DNA from: Ruminiclostridium papyrosolvens C7
GTDB taxonomy: Bacteria > Bacillota > Clostridia > Acetivibrionales > DSM-1351
Direction: 5' to 3'
NCBI RefSeq assembly: GCF_000421965.1
Contig: NZ_ATAY01000017.1
Location: 19,030 to 83,029 of the forward strand
DNA: 64,000 bases
Positions 47,394-55,458 of the stretch are shown here, piece after piece. A model generated the notes under the pieces. That model saw only the letters and a program-made list of their open reading frames with translations. It was not told the DNA's origin and did no database searches. How positions within the stretch are numbered: the first letter of the stretch is position 1; each line of letters opens with the position of its first letter. Both the position numbers and the translations under genes were made by a program.

Positions 47394-48359
47394 TCAATTA
47401 GTGTATCTAAGGAGCGCATCCCACATCTCAATTTCTTTTAAAAATAAATCTTTACATTTTTTGTTTAGGTTATGAATCATTAATTCTCTATTATTTGAAT
47501 AATATATTTTTACTAATTTAGTCTTAACCTGATTCCATCCATCCTGTAATTCAATACAGTATTTATCAAGTTCATTCTTGAATTGTAAATTGCCTATTGC
47601 ATCTTCTAATTCATTAATCAGCAATTGGTTTGCAATATGCCTGTTTATAATTTGAAAAATTTGCGTAGAAATAAGGTCACACATATGGCCTTCAGTGAAA
47701 TCTTTTTCACTTAGAATCCAAAAGTCAATAGGTATGATTCTAGAAATCTCTTCTATTATCCTTTTGGCATTAGATTTTACCTCAGAAACTGATAGCTCAT
47801 ATTTGTCTACAGCATTACATAATTTGTATATAATTGCATGTGGTTCAAGAGGAGAACTTTCAATTGCCTTCATCATCCTGTCCTGAGGAATTTCGAACTC
47901 TCCAAATCCATAAAAGTTCTCTTCAAAAACGTAAAATACTCCTTTTTCATCATTGAACCCATTAATATATGAATAATGTTCCCAGTGATGCTTATTCCAG
48001 CAAACACTATTGGGAATCCAGTAAAATAAATCTACTCCAACCATGACAACATCATTATTCTTTATATAATTCTTGATTAACCCTATATAATTTTCATCAT
48101 GTTTAAAATTCAGAGAAGTTTGTTGAGGAAAGAACTTATTCCTAAAAACGTCTCCATTAATAACTGTGTTTACCACAAACACTTCATTATACCAGGTATT
48201 ATTGGGTGTATATTCTTGTTCAATAGCATAGGAATAATCGTTTAGTAAAGCAGCTACTTTATAGCTCTTATCCATAGAAGTCAATATTGAAAAAAGTGTA
48301 TTAAACTGACAGTCCATCCAAAATAAATTAAATGGTTTAAAATTTAAACGTATGTCCAT
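47394..48359 (-). CDS. BtrH N-terminal-like acyltransferase/cysteine-peptidase-fold protein, first gene of the cluster operon
   Basis: 321 aa, GGAAAGGA before ATG. The first 150 residues match the pattern of the BtrH N-terminal family: a Cys after a hydrophobic lead (FWMDCQF, C17) and a His in KHHWEHYSYINGFND (H128), followed by an acidic stretch (FEENFYG). BtrH, with a papain-like dyad, moves an acyl chain from an ACP to an aminoglycoside. The C-terminal half is helical, probably coiled-coil in part. As first gene after the cluster promoter it may transfer or hydrolyse a carrier-bound acyl or peptidyl chain. Its relative on the plus strand (48907) has lost the Cys. Family call is moderate; substrate unknown. 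Confidence 0.7.
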   Translation of the reverse strand: MDIRLNFKPFNLFWMDCQFNTLFSILTSMDKSYKVAALLNDYSYAIEQEYTPNNTWYNEVFVVNTVINGDVFRNKFFPQQTSLNFKHDENYIGLIKNYIKNNDVVMVGVDLFYWIPNSVCWNKHHWEHYSYINGFNDEKGVFYVFEENFYGFGEFEIPQDRMMKAIESSPLEPHAIIYKLCNAVDKYELSVSEVKSNAKRIIEEISRIIPIDFWILSEKDFTEGHMCDLISTQIFQIINRHIANQLLINELEDAIGNLQFKNELDKYCIELQDGWNQVKTKLVKIYYSNNRELMIHNLNKKCKDLFLKEIEMWDALLRYTN

Positions 48360-48601
48360 ATATTTTCCTTTCCAAACCTTCTATGATTATGCTATAAATA
48401 TTATTTTTCTTATATAAAACATAGCTTCGCCCAATCACACCTGATTCGGTGCTACAAGGCGAAGCTAATTATTTCATCATCATAAGTTAACGCGACTCCG
48501 CGACGATTAAGCATATTTCAGAATTTTTCTGTCTGTTTTTCAAGTATTCTTGTCAATATTCGCTAAATAGTACTTTAAATGTGGATATTTAGCAATCTAT
48601 G
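48360..48601 (-). promoter_or_regulatory. Long structured 5' leader of the NRPS-PKS operon
   Basis: From the predicted start near 48601 to the ATG at 48359 lies an untranslated leader of about 240 nt. It contains a perfect 10-bp inverted repeat at 48422-48431 / 48458-48467 with a nested 4-bp stem at 48438-48451, and a smaller GC stem at 48491-48502. The nested region can also pair as AATCA/TGATT, so alternative folds exist. On the minus strand the large stem is followed by only four U (GTTTTATATAAG), a weak terminator signal. I could not match it to a T-box or a known riboswitch. Confidence 0.5.
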
Positions 48602-48607
48602 TAATAT

Positions 48608-48636
48608 ATATTAAACTATCACTTTTTTATTGTCAA
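48608..48636 (-). promoter_or_regulatory. Sigma-A type promoter for the NRPS-PKS operon
   Basis: On the minus strand TTGACA (48636-48631), a 17-nt spacer, then TAATAT (48613-48608). The -35 is perfect and the -10 has one mismatch. It faces the BtrH-like gene and the rest of the cluster. Confidence 0.75.
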
Positions 48637-48807
48637 TGCTACCCAAGTGTGCTCTTTTATGCTATTTTATGTATATATATATTTTTTTGTTGCATTTTGT
48701 AATATATTATTATTTTTTGTCATTTATAGGGTGTAAGTACCCTTATAATCTATAGTCAGCCTTTTATAATTCTATTATTTATAGATTAAAGTTAATCTTG
48801 TTAACTA

Positions 48808-48836
48808 TTGACATTACAGTAGCGTTTTTCTACAAT
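48808..48836 (+). promoter_or_regulatory. Sigma-A type promoter for the divergent BtrH-like gene
   Basis: TTGACA (48808-48813), 17-nt spacer, TACAAT (48831-48836). The start would be near 48843, about 64 nt before the ATG at 48907. A short inverted repeat GGGT/ACCC at 48729-48742 lies between the two divergent promoters and could be an operator. Confidence 0.75.
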
Positions 48837-48906
48837 TACACTAAAGGATTTCAGAAGTACTTTCTCATGAGACCTTTAAAATTTTTATTGTGAAAGGCGC
48901 AATGCT

Positions 48907-49899
48907 ATGAGTGTTGTTCAATTACCAATAGCTGAGTCACCCATAATAGGTCTACATTATTTAGCATACCCTCTCAATATTCTTTTAAATTATGAAGATT
49001 GTATGCCTTGGTTTTACAGTAATTATATACAACTTGTACTAAGCAAAGATTTCAGCATTCCCATGACTTTTTACCCTAATTCGTTTTCTTCAAACCCTTT
49101 GCTGGGATGTCATGTAATGGTTAAGGAAATCGTTCCAAACAATCACATAAACATCCACAATTTTATAATGGATCGTATAAATAATAAGGATTATTTCTAC
49201 TCAACATTTGATGAATTCTATGTTCCTAACAGGTTTTTCTTCAATAAAGAACATTTTAATCACGATTTTATGATTTACGGCTATGACTCTAACAAAATGG
49301 AGTATTACTTAATGGGTTTTGATGAAAATCGGAACTATGGTTCTTCTAAAATAAGTTTTTTACAATTTGAAAAAGCCTTTTTTTCAGAAAACGACAAAAC
49401 AGGATTTATTCATCTTCTCTCAAAACGGGATAACGTTAAATATGATTTTGATTTGAGGCTGGTTTATGAGATGCTTGACGACTATTATAACAGCAGAAAC
49501 AGTTCCGAAAGAGTGAGAATGAATGGATGTTTGTTAGTGAACAGGGTTTTTGGATTAGAAGTTTATAAATATCTTAAAGAATATTTTAAGTCACTGATGT
49601 GTGAAAATTTTGATTCTGATATACGCTTTTTGCATATCCTGTATGAACATAAGAAATGTATGCTTATGAGATTGGAATATATGTACAAAAATAATTACAT
49701 AAACGACAACTTATACATATATGATGGCTATAAATACATTGAACAAGAAATGTTTAAAATAAGAAACCAACATCTTAAATACCTTGTAGGAGGTAAAAAA
49801 CGTTGTCTGTCCCAATTGGTAGATAGCCTTTCCGAAATTGAACAAAAAGAGAGTGAATTAGTAGAAAGACTCTTGAATGCAATTTACCATAAATTGTAA
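48907..49899 (+). CDS. BtrH-like protein lacking the catalytic cysteine (probable pseudoenzyme)
   Basis: 330 aa, GAAAGG before ATG. It shares layout with the 48359 protein: FNKEHFNHDFMIYGYD aligns with WNKHHWEHYSYINGFND, keeping the His and the hydrophobic core. At the position of the catalytic Cys (FWMDCQFNTL) it reads GLHYLAYPL, so Cys is replaced by Tyr. The C-terminal half is helical and charged. It is transcribed away from the cluster from its own promoter. It may regulate or bind what its active relative processes, or be a diverged enzyme using another residue. No function can be assigned from sequence. Confidence 0.65.
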   Translation: MSVVQLPIAESPIIGLHYLAYPLNILLNYEDCMPWFYSNYIQLVLSKDFSIPMTFYPNSFSSNPLLGCHVMVKEIVPNNHINIHNFIMDRINNKDYFYSTFDEFYVPNRFFFNKEHFNHDFMIYGYDSNKMEYYLMGFDENRNYGSSKISFLQFEKAFFSENDKTGFIHLLSKRDNVKYDFDLRLVYEMLDDYYNSRNSSERVRMNGCLLVNRVFGLEVYKYLKEYFKSLMCENFDSDIRFLHILYEHKKCMLMRLEYMYKNNYINDNLYIYDGYKYIEQEMFKIRNQHLKYLVGGKKRCLSQLVDSLSEIEQKESELVERLLNAIYHKL

Positions 49900-49918
49900 T
49901 TTAATTAAGCAGAACAAG

Positions 49919-49945
49919 ACTTCCTTTAAGGGAAGCCTTTTGTAT
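49919..49945 (+). terminator. Possible weak terminator after the plus-strand BtrH-like gene
   Basis: A 5-bp stem CTTCC/GGAAG (49920-49935) followed by CCTTTTGTATTT, 20 nt after the stop. The stem is short, so this is tentative. Confidence 0.4.
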
Positions 49946-49959
49946 TTACAGCTCCACTG

Positions 49960-50178
49960 TTATGGACACTTATTATTTCCTTTGTTTTTTTCAAACTTTC
50001 CTTTAGATAACTGCCCCAAAACAACAGGTATGGTAATGATAAATAAATATACTACATAGTCCAACCAATCAATCTCTGTATATATTCTTCTACGAATGAG
50101 CATGTTATAAACTACAAAAAACAATGAAAATATAAGTAGATGAATTAATAATTTTTTAATAATATTTTTTATATCCAT
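49960..50178 (-). CDS. Small membrane protein, unknown function
   Basis: 72 aa. CGGAG lies upstream of the ATG at a suitable distance. Two hydrophobic segments (about 9-27 and 42-56) flank a basic loop (IRRRIY), and the C-terminus is polar and lysine-rich. It is the last of four minus-strand genes behind the beta-helix gene. No family recognised. Confidence 0.5.
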   Translation of the reverse strand: MDIKNIIKKLLIHLLIFSLFFVVYNMLIRRRIYTEIDWLDYVVYLFIITIPVVLGQLSKGKFEKNKGNNKCP

Positions 50179-50251
50179 TTATTTATACTCCGGGTATTGC
50201 CAAGCAATTAAACTTCATTATTTAAATCACTTGGCTAATACTTAATTATTT

Positions 50252-50503
50252 TTAGTTTGAAATAATTCCAAACAGAACACATCCCAGAGGGAATAGTAAA
50301 ATTATAATTCCTAAAATTATTGATATTATATTACATGAAGAATTTAATGCACCGTATTTAACTTTTGTCTGCTTTTTGTATATTTTGTTCATTGCTACGC
50401 CTGTACCGCCCATAATTATTAGGCATACTCCTATGAAAAAGAAGAAAGCAATTATAATTCCAATTATAGCTGCAATAAACGGCATAAAAATAAGGAAACC
50501 CAT
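50252..50503 (-). CDS. Small membrane protein, unknown function
   Basis: 83 aa, AAGGTG before the ATG. Two or three hydrophobic segments (about 5-37 and 60-80) are separated by a basic stretch (KIYKKQTKVKY). It lies 12 nt after the 50749 gene, so the two are probably co-transcribed. No family recognised; small two-helix proteins like this are often toxin/immunity partners or envelope accessories, but nothing here shows which. Confidence 0.55.
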   Translation of the reverse strand: MGFLIFMPFIAAIIGIIIAFFFFIGVCLIIMGGTGVAMNKIYKKQTKVKYGALNSSCNIISIILGIIILLFPLGCVLFGIISN

Positions 50504-50515
50504 TAAACCACACCT

Positions 50516-50749
50516 TTACAAATTTATTATAATCAATACTCCTGCAATCAAATAACACAACGCTATTAAAATACCCGCCGACATATGTATGACCGAAAGC
50601 AGCCCATAAACGAATTTTATTTTTTTGTCTGATGTTTCAAAGTTTTTTCCTGTCTTAAGACCTTTATATCCTCGAATTATTGCAAATACAGCTAAAAACA
50701 AAACCATTGCAAGAACTAAGTAAAAAAGTATACTTCCTAATTGTGCCAT
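50516..50749 (-). CDS. Small membrane protein, unknown function
   Basis: 77 aa, with a GGGGGA ribosome site 5 nt before the ATG. Hydrophobic helices at about 5-25 and 48-76 are separated by a charged loop (RGYKGLKTGKNFETSDKKIK). It lies between the beta-helix gene and another small membrane protein on the same strand. No family recognised. Confidence 0.55.
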   Translation of the reverse strand: MAQLGSILFYLVLAMVLFLAVFAIIRGYKGLKTGKNFETSDKKIKFVYGLLSVIHMSAGILIALCYLIAGVLIIINL

Positions 50750-50787
50750 ATTTTCCCCCGTTATATAATTCTACTTAATAAACAGAA

Positions 50788-51396
50788 TCATTCTTCCCAC
50801 TCATTATCACTTATTTTACAGTTTTCAAAAGTAACAGAATTTTCATCATCACAAAAATAATCACATCTGTTATTTGTGATTTCAGTATCTTTAACTGTAA
50901 TTTTACTTGTACTTCCTCCGTCAATTTCCTGCGTCTTGAAGAAATATGCACTGGCATCCCATGTTCCATATCTAGGTTGTAAATTGTTCACTATCTTGCA
51001 CTTATCTATTAATAAATCTGTATTCCCCCAGACTTCAAAGAAACTCCATTCAAAACTGTTATTGTCTGTGAATTCACACTTTTCAAATGTAACTTCCTTT
51101 GAAATATAAGCATATACAATGTTGCTATATGCTTCATGATTTAATAGTTTGCACCCTGTAAAATTAATTTTTTCAGATCTTTGTATATCAACTGCTCTTA
51201 GTGAGCAATGGTCAATTATTGTGTCTACACAATTTAAGCGTTTTGTTCTATATGTAGAGATACCTACACTTCCACACCCATAAAGTTCTGAGTTATTAAT
51301 TTCAATATCACTACAATTCGAAAAAGACAACACCCCCGCATTACAGGTATATTCACTGGGTGTATGCCCCGCAAACTGTTTAATAAATTTCTTCAT
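50788..51396 (-). CDS. Right-handed beta-helix repeat protein
   Basis: About 202 aa from the ATG at 51396, chosen because GGAGG sits 5 nt upstream (a GTG 12 nt earlier is open but the RBS would lie inside it). Repeated short strands with Cys and Asn ladders are visible: FSNCSDIEINNSELYGCG, then EKINFTGCKLL, EVTFEKCEFTDNNS and SVTFENCKISDNEW. This is the pattern of pectate-lyase-like beta-helices. No signal peptide, so cytoplasmic. Polar stacks without catalytic motifs suggest binding or a structural role. Function unknown. Confidence 0.7.
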   Translation of the reverse strand: MKKFIKQFAGHTPSEYTCNAGVLSFSNCSDIEINNSELYGCGSVGISTYRTKRLNCVDTIIDHCSLRAVDIQRSEKINFTGCKLLNHEAYSNIVYAYISKEVTFEKCEFTDNNSFEWSFFEVWGNTDLLIDKCKIVNNLQPRYGTWDASAYFFKTQEIDGGSTSKITVKDTEITNNRCDYFCDDENSVTFENCKISDNEWEE

Positions 51397-51448
51397 TAAG
51401 ACCTCCACAGAATTATTATTTTTTTATTTATAACTACTTGTTAAAATT

Positions 51449-51688
51449 TTACAATATTGGGTATGAATCAGTAACTTCCATATTCTCAAGCTGACCGTCA
51501 CCGTTCTTACCCCATGCCCAAACCGAACCATCTGACCGAAGTACTACACAGTAAGTTGAGCTTATACTAATCTGTGTGTTTTTCGTGCCTTTATCCGTAT
51601 CTGCGGAGACATCTGTGCAATTAGCACCTATGGAGAACGCTGCCAAATAAGCAATAACAAAAAAAAATAATATACTTTTCTTCTTCAT
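51449..51688 (-). pseudogene. Truncated RCC1-repeat exported protein
   Basis: 79 aa with AGGAGG before the ATG and a clear signal peptide (about 1-22). The only recognisable part is one RCC1 blade, CVVLRSDGSVWAWGKNGDGQ (about 47-66), then DSYPIL and stop. RCC1 proteins normally carry about seven such repeats, so this is probably the 5' remnant of a longer gene. A functional short peptide cannot be excluded. A decayed IS element lies about 250 nt upstream of it. Confidence 0.5.
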
Positions 51689-51940
51689 TAAATCTATACC
51701 TCCTGTAAAATGTTAATTTAACTTGTCGCCAAAACTGAGATAATTATTAGCTACCAGAATAGGTATTTGATAAAGTCATAGAATAGTTTTTCATAGCACA
51801 GTTTTCTTTTTCATATAAACCCCTTTATTGAAGAAATTTAATTGAATTCAATACTAATTTTACCACAATATGCTTGCTTGTCTATCGTTTATGGAATCTA
51901 AATAGTAGAGAATTAATATTTATATTATAAAAACTATCTC

Positions 51941-52211
51941 CCGGCCTAGCCGGGGGTTTTTCTTAGCGGGCGTAGCCCTTTACTACTAGCCACGCCTAAG
52001 GGCGTTGGTACGGTCTGCCACATGCGACAGAACTATTACTTGCTACCCATTAACGGGTTATCACAGTCTAATGTGAGTTGACCATTCAGCTGATCATCTT
52101 TAATTGCTTTTGTATATATTCTTTTATCCTTTTCGCATCTTTGCCTGCTGTATCAACATAATATCCTCTGCACCAAAATTCTCTATTTCTATATTTATCT
52201 TCATATTTCAT
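51941..52211 (-). mobile_element. Decayed IS200/IS605-family element (3' part)
   Basis: It consists of the C-terminal end of a Y1 transposase gene (52036-52211, minus) plus a run of hairpins beyond its stop: CCCGGC/GCCGGG (51941-51955), GGGC/GCCC (51969-51979) and ACGCC/GGCGT (51993-52006). Such subterminal hairpins are typical of the right end of IS200/IS605 elements. The rest of the element is missing. The 51941 stem is followed by GGTTTTT and could act as a terminator on the plus strand. The remaining bases of the 51689-52505 gap show no gene. Confidence 0.65.
52036..52211 (-). pseudogene. Fragment of IS200/IS605 transposase TnpA, frameshifted
   Basis: From an internal ATG at 52211 the minus strand reads RNREFWCRGYYVDTAGKDAK, then RIKEYIQKQL, a close match to the C-terminus of TnpA of IS200 type. 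It runs into TGA at 52086. Adding one A in the A-run just after the Gln-Leu codons restores the frame through DDQLNGQLTL to a TAA at 52036. So the fragment has lost its 5' part and has a one-base deletion. It cannot encode an active transposase. Confidence 0.75.
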
Positions 52212-52310
52212 TTAATGTAAGACCATGTTATATATGAAATGATCTTTTGTTATAAAATTTCGTTGTAATGTAATAAAACCCATGTGAAATGTTGTTAATT
52301 GGGTTTAAAA

Positions 52311-52343
52311 GGTCGGTTTTATCGACCAGTAGGAGATTGCTCC
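52311..52343 (+). promoter_or_regulatory. Two adjacent hairpins upstream of the MFS gene
   Basis: GGTCG/CGACC (52311-52327) and GGAG/CTCC (52332-52343) lie about 165-195 nt before the MFS start. They may be part of a leader or a relic of the IS element. No known riboswitch pattern was recognised. Confidence 0.25.
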
Positions 52344-52505
52344 AGTGATATATTTACCTAACAATTATTTACTTAAAATGACTTTCTTCTTTAAAAAATA
52401 GCAAGATTCATTGTATTTTTAAGGAAAAGTGGGCAGAAAGTGAGTAGCATACTTATTTACAATAATATACAATGTTTAACAATTATTATATAAGGGAGGT
52501 TTGAA

Positions 52506-53750
52506 ATGAAAAATTACAAACCTGTATATTCAATTATCGCCTCAATCGCGATTCAACTCTGCCTCGGTGTTGCATATCTCTGGAGCCTTTTTCAGACAGG
52601 TATCGCAAAAAGCATCTTTGATGGTGACAACGCAGCTGCAAGCCTTACATTCTCGCTCCTTCTTGCTACCCTCACATTTGGAAGCATTTTAGGCGGAAAG
52701 CTTGCTGCAAAATACTCAATCCGCACTGTAGTCATCATTGGTGGAGTAATACTCTCTCTCGGATTTTTCTTTGCTTCATTTGTCACCGCTTCTGTACCGT
52801 GGCTGCTTTGGCTGACTTACGGGGTCATGGGTGGCGTCGGTATGGGATTCACTTATTCGACAACTATATCTTGTGCACAAAAGTGGTTCCCCCACAAAAA
52901 AGGGCTTGTCACAGGGGTTATCGTTTCAGCGCTCGGCTTCGGTGGTGTTGTGTTTACACCGATTATAGAAGCTCTCATCAAACAATTCGGTGGGCAGCAG
53001 GTGGGCGAACAGAAAACCTTTATGGTTCTCAGCGGACTTTTTCTTGTCATTTGTACAATTGGTGGACTTGTGATCAAAAACCCACCTGACGACTTTGCAA
53101 ATAAGAAACAAGATCCGAGTGGAGCGGCAGTGCACGAATCCCCCGCACCTGTAGGTGCTGATCTATCACCAAAGCAAGTCCTTGCAACGCCTTCTTACTA
53201 TTTTGTTACACTTGCAATGGCTCTCGCCTGCATGGGCGGCCTTATGATGATTGGATTTGCCAAGCCTATTGCAGTTGCTAAAGGACTTGAGTCAACTGCG
53301 GTGGTGGGAGTTCTTATAATATCTATATGCAACTCGCTTGGCCGACTCCTGTGGGGTATAATTTCGGACAAGATAGGACGCAAGCTTACTCTTATTATCC
53401 TTCTTGCAGGCTCGGGCGTCATGTCCTTATTTGTCAATGCCGCAAATGGTTACTGGATTTATGTCGTTATCGCCTTTATAGGCTTTTTCTATGGCGGTTT
53501 CTTAAGTAATTTCCCAGCGCTTACCGCTGATTTGTTTGGAGCTCGTCACATGGCAACAAATTACGGTATGGTGTTGCTGGGATTTGGCATTGGAGCGGTC
53601 GTTTCCTCATATGTGGCCGGATATTATAAAAACATAGCCGCTACTGATATATCCTTGATGTTCCCGGCTTTTATAATCGCAGCTATCTGCGCAGGCGTGG
53701 GAATATTGCTTATTTTACTCTTGAAAGTAAAAAAGGTAAGTGTTCACTGA
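52506..53750 (+). CDS. MFS transporter, oxalate/formate antiporter (OFA) type
   Basis: 414 aa, strong GGGAGG 6 nt before ATG. About 12 hydrophobic helices in two halves with a central polar loop (about 195-225, DFANKKQDPSG). The family pattern is visible: GVAYLWSLFQTGIAKS at the first helix, and conserved loops with basic residues between helices 2-3 (GGKLAAKYSIR) and 8-9 (WGIISDKIGRK). OFA members move monocarboxylates or dicarboxylates across the membrane. Its GC and codon use are visibly higher than its neighbours (many GGC, CTC, GTC codons), and an IS remnant lies just upstream, both signs of transfer. Substrate not predictable. Confidence 0.85.
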   Translation: MKNYKPVYSIIASIAIQLCLGVAYLWSLFQTGIAKSIFDGDNAAASLTFSLLLATLTFGSILGGKLAAKYSIRTVVIIGGVILSLGFFFASFVTASVPWLLWLTYGVMGGVGMGFTYSTTISCAQKWFPHKKGLVTGVIVSALGFGGVVFTPIIEALIKQFGGQQVGEQKTFMVLSGLFLVICTIGGLVIKNPPDDFANKKQDPSGAAVHESPAPVGADLSPKQVLATPSYYFVTLAMALACMGGLMMIGFAKPIAVAKGLESTAVVGVLIISICNSLGRLLWGIISDKIGRKLTLIILLAGSGVMSLFVNAANGYWIYVVIAFIGFFYGGFLSNFPALTADLFGARHMATNYGMVLLGFGIGAVVSSYVAGYYKNIAATDISLMFPAFIIAAICAGVGILLILLLKVKKVSVH

Positions 53751-53777
53751 GGTGACAATACCAATACCAGCTTTTTT

Positions 53778-53825
53778 GCCCTGTTGTCTTCCGGTTCATC
53801 CCTGAAGGCGGCAGGGCTTCTTCTT
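53778..53825 (+). terminator. Probable terminator after the MFS gene
   Basis: GCCCTG (53778-53783) pairs with CAGGGC (53812-53817) around a partly structured loop, followed by TTCTTCTTG. It lies 28 nt after the stop. Confidence 0.5.
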
Positions 53826-54044
53826 GTTTGAAATACTTCCCAAAGGTTCACATGCACCCCAACAGTTTTTTATTTTCACCGGTTATACTGACAAATAAAT
53901 AAGTATTGTTGACTGACCTCAGATTCATCCTTCATCTTATCATCCCGTCACTAAATGTATAAAAGGTGAACTAAGTCTATATTATGTATTAAGTAATACT
54001 TTAATGTTTCAGATAAGAATTTTGTGAAACAGGGGGTAATCTAT

Positions 54045-55301
54045 ATGAAATACAAAGCTGAAACCTTCGACTATTTACAGTACTTATACCATACGACTGG
54101 TTTTAACGATCACCAGGTACATTGTGTAATAAAATTTGAGACAAAGGTTAATTCTCTTATTATGAAAAAGGCAGCCGGAATATTGATTAATACTGTACCT
54201 ATATTGGCAAGAGTGTATAAACAAAACGAAGTGTGCCCGTATTGGGAGGATTCAGATACTTTAAAAGAATATTTTTATGTTGTAGAAAGTTATAAAGATT
54301 TTGAAGCTTTTACTTTTTCCAAAACAAATGAAGAGCTTGGCCCGCAGATTAAATTTTGCTTGCTGCGAGCAGAAAGCGATTCACTATCAATCGTAGTTAA
54401 CCATATGGTCACTGATGGTGCAGGAATAAAGCATTGTGTCTATCTTTTATCCGAAATATACTCACGACTTCTTATAGAGTCAGACTATAAGCCTGAATAT
54501 GTTATAGATGGTGACAGAGGCTTTAAGGATGTCATTTCAGGACTAAGTTTAATTGATAAAATCAAAATCCTGATATTCAATAAAAAAGATAATAATCAAA
54601 GCATCCAATACAAATTTCCAATGAGTATAAATGAGAATATTTCACCCTTTATATTAACTCATGAGGTTTCAACAGAAAGGTATACACAAATCCGAAATTT
54701 TTGTAATTTAAACATGGTAACCGTAAATGACGTAATGCTTACTGCATATTTTAGAGTTCTGTCAAAAATAATAAAAATAGACGGAGAATTATTTGGTGTA
54801 CCAATTATGATTGATATGAGAAGACATTTAAAGGATAAATCCCTAAATACACTTACTAATCTCTCTTCAACTGCAATTATAAATGCTTGTGTTTACCAGG
54901 ATGAAAGTTTCTTGCAAACCTTAGAAAAAATAAGTAATGAAATGAAAAATAAGAAAAATAATTATTTAGGGCTAAATACTTTCTTAAAATTAGATACTTT
55001 ATTTGGGTTTTGTAAAGGTAAGCTTCCGTATAAAATACTAAAGAATTTATTAAAAAACCCCAATATATGCATGACGAACATTGGAATCATTGATTCAGAA
55101 AAGTTAGTATTCTTAGGCTCTCCTATTTCAAATGCTTATATATGCGGATCAATTAAATACCGTCCACATTTCCAAATGGCTATAAGCAGTTTTAACAATA
55201 AGATGACATTAAGTGTTAATTTATATGGTAGTCAAGAAGATCGTGATGCCATTAGTGAGTTTTTCGCTCTGATAGATGATGAATTGTTGAATTTTACATA
55301 G
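54045..55301 (+). CDS. Stand-alone condensation-like acyltransferase (shorter type)
   Basis: About 418 aa from ATG 54045, chosen because AGGGGG is 8 nt upstream; a GTG at 54024 is open but lacks a good site. The acyltransfer motif HxxxDG is present as NHMVTDGAG (about 123-131). The C-terminal half carries the second part of the fold (VNDVMLTAYFRVL, then GVPIMIDMRRHL). This belongs to the broad condensation/alcohol acyltransferase (PapA-like) superfamily, moving acyl groups to an amine or alcohol. It is more distant from the two other acyltransferases of the locus (57135 and 62252), which resemble each other. Substrates unknown. Confidence 0.8.
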   Translation: MKYKAETFDYLQYLYHTTGFNDHQVHCVIKFETKVNSLIMKKAAGILINTVPILARVYKQNEVCPYWEDSDTLKEYFYVVESYKDFEAFTFSKTNEELGPQIKFCLLRAESDSLSIVVNHMVTDGAGIKHCVYLLSEIYSRLLIESDYKPEYVIDGDRGFKDVISGLSLIDKIKILIFNKKDNNQSIQYKFPMSINENISPFILTHEVSTERYTQIRNFCNLNMVTVNDVMLTAYFRVLSKIIKIDGELFGVPIMIDMRRHLKDKSLNTLTNLSSTAIINACVYQDESFLQTLEKISNEMKNKKNNYLGLNTFLKLDTLFGFCKGKLPYKILKNLLKNPNICMTNIGIIDSEKLVFLGSPISNAYICGSIKYRPHFQMAISSFNNKMTLSVNLYGSQEDRDAISEFFALIDDELLNFT

Positions 55302-55350
55302 ATTAACAGGTAATCAGCTTGATTTAACTATTTTCCCATCACTACATAAG

Positions 55351-55369
55351 AAAAGCCTATATATAGGCT
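55351..55369 (-). terminator. Intrinsic terminator of the PaaK-like gene
   Basis: On the minus strand the palindrome AGCCTATATATAGGCT (55369-55354) is followed by TTTCTTATG, about 90 nt after the ligase stop. Confidence 0.5.
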
Positions 55370-55458
55370 CTCCTCCACTTTTTCTGAATATATTAAAAAT
55401 AGGTAGAAACGGCTATAAAAGAGACCAAGTTATCCTGTAAGCAGTAATAATTACAGTA

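Noticed and set aside
48551..48556. Second TTGACA on the minus strand within the cluster leader
   Set aside because: No acceptable -10 box at 16-18 nt; the TTGACA/TAATAT pair at 48636-48608 is much better.
48360..48601. T-box or known riboswitch in the cluster leader
   Set aside because: No T-box consensus (AGGGTGG...CCGCG) or other familiar core was found; only stem-loops can be supported.
50358..50558. 66-codon open frame on the minus strand overlapping two small membrane protein genes
   Set aside because: Overlaps both in another frame; the two overlapped frames have better ribosome sites and coherent membrane helices.
51941..51960. Terminator for a plus-strand gene at the CCCGGC/GCCGGG stem with T-run
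   Set aside because: No plus-strand gene lies upstream to be terminated; it fits better as an end hairpin of the IS200/IS605 remnant.
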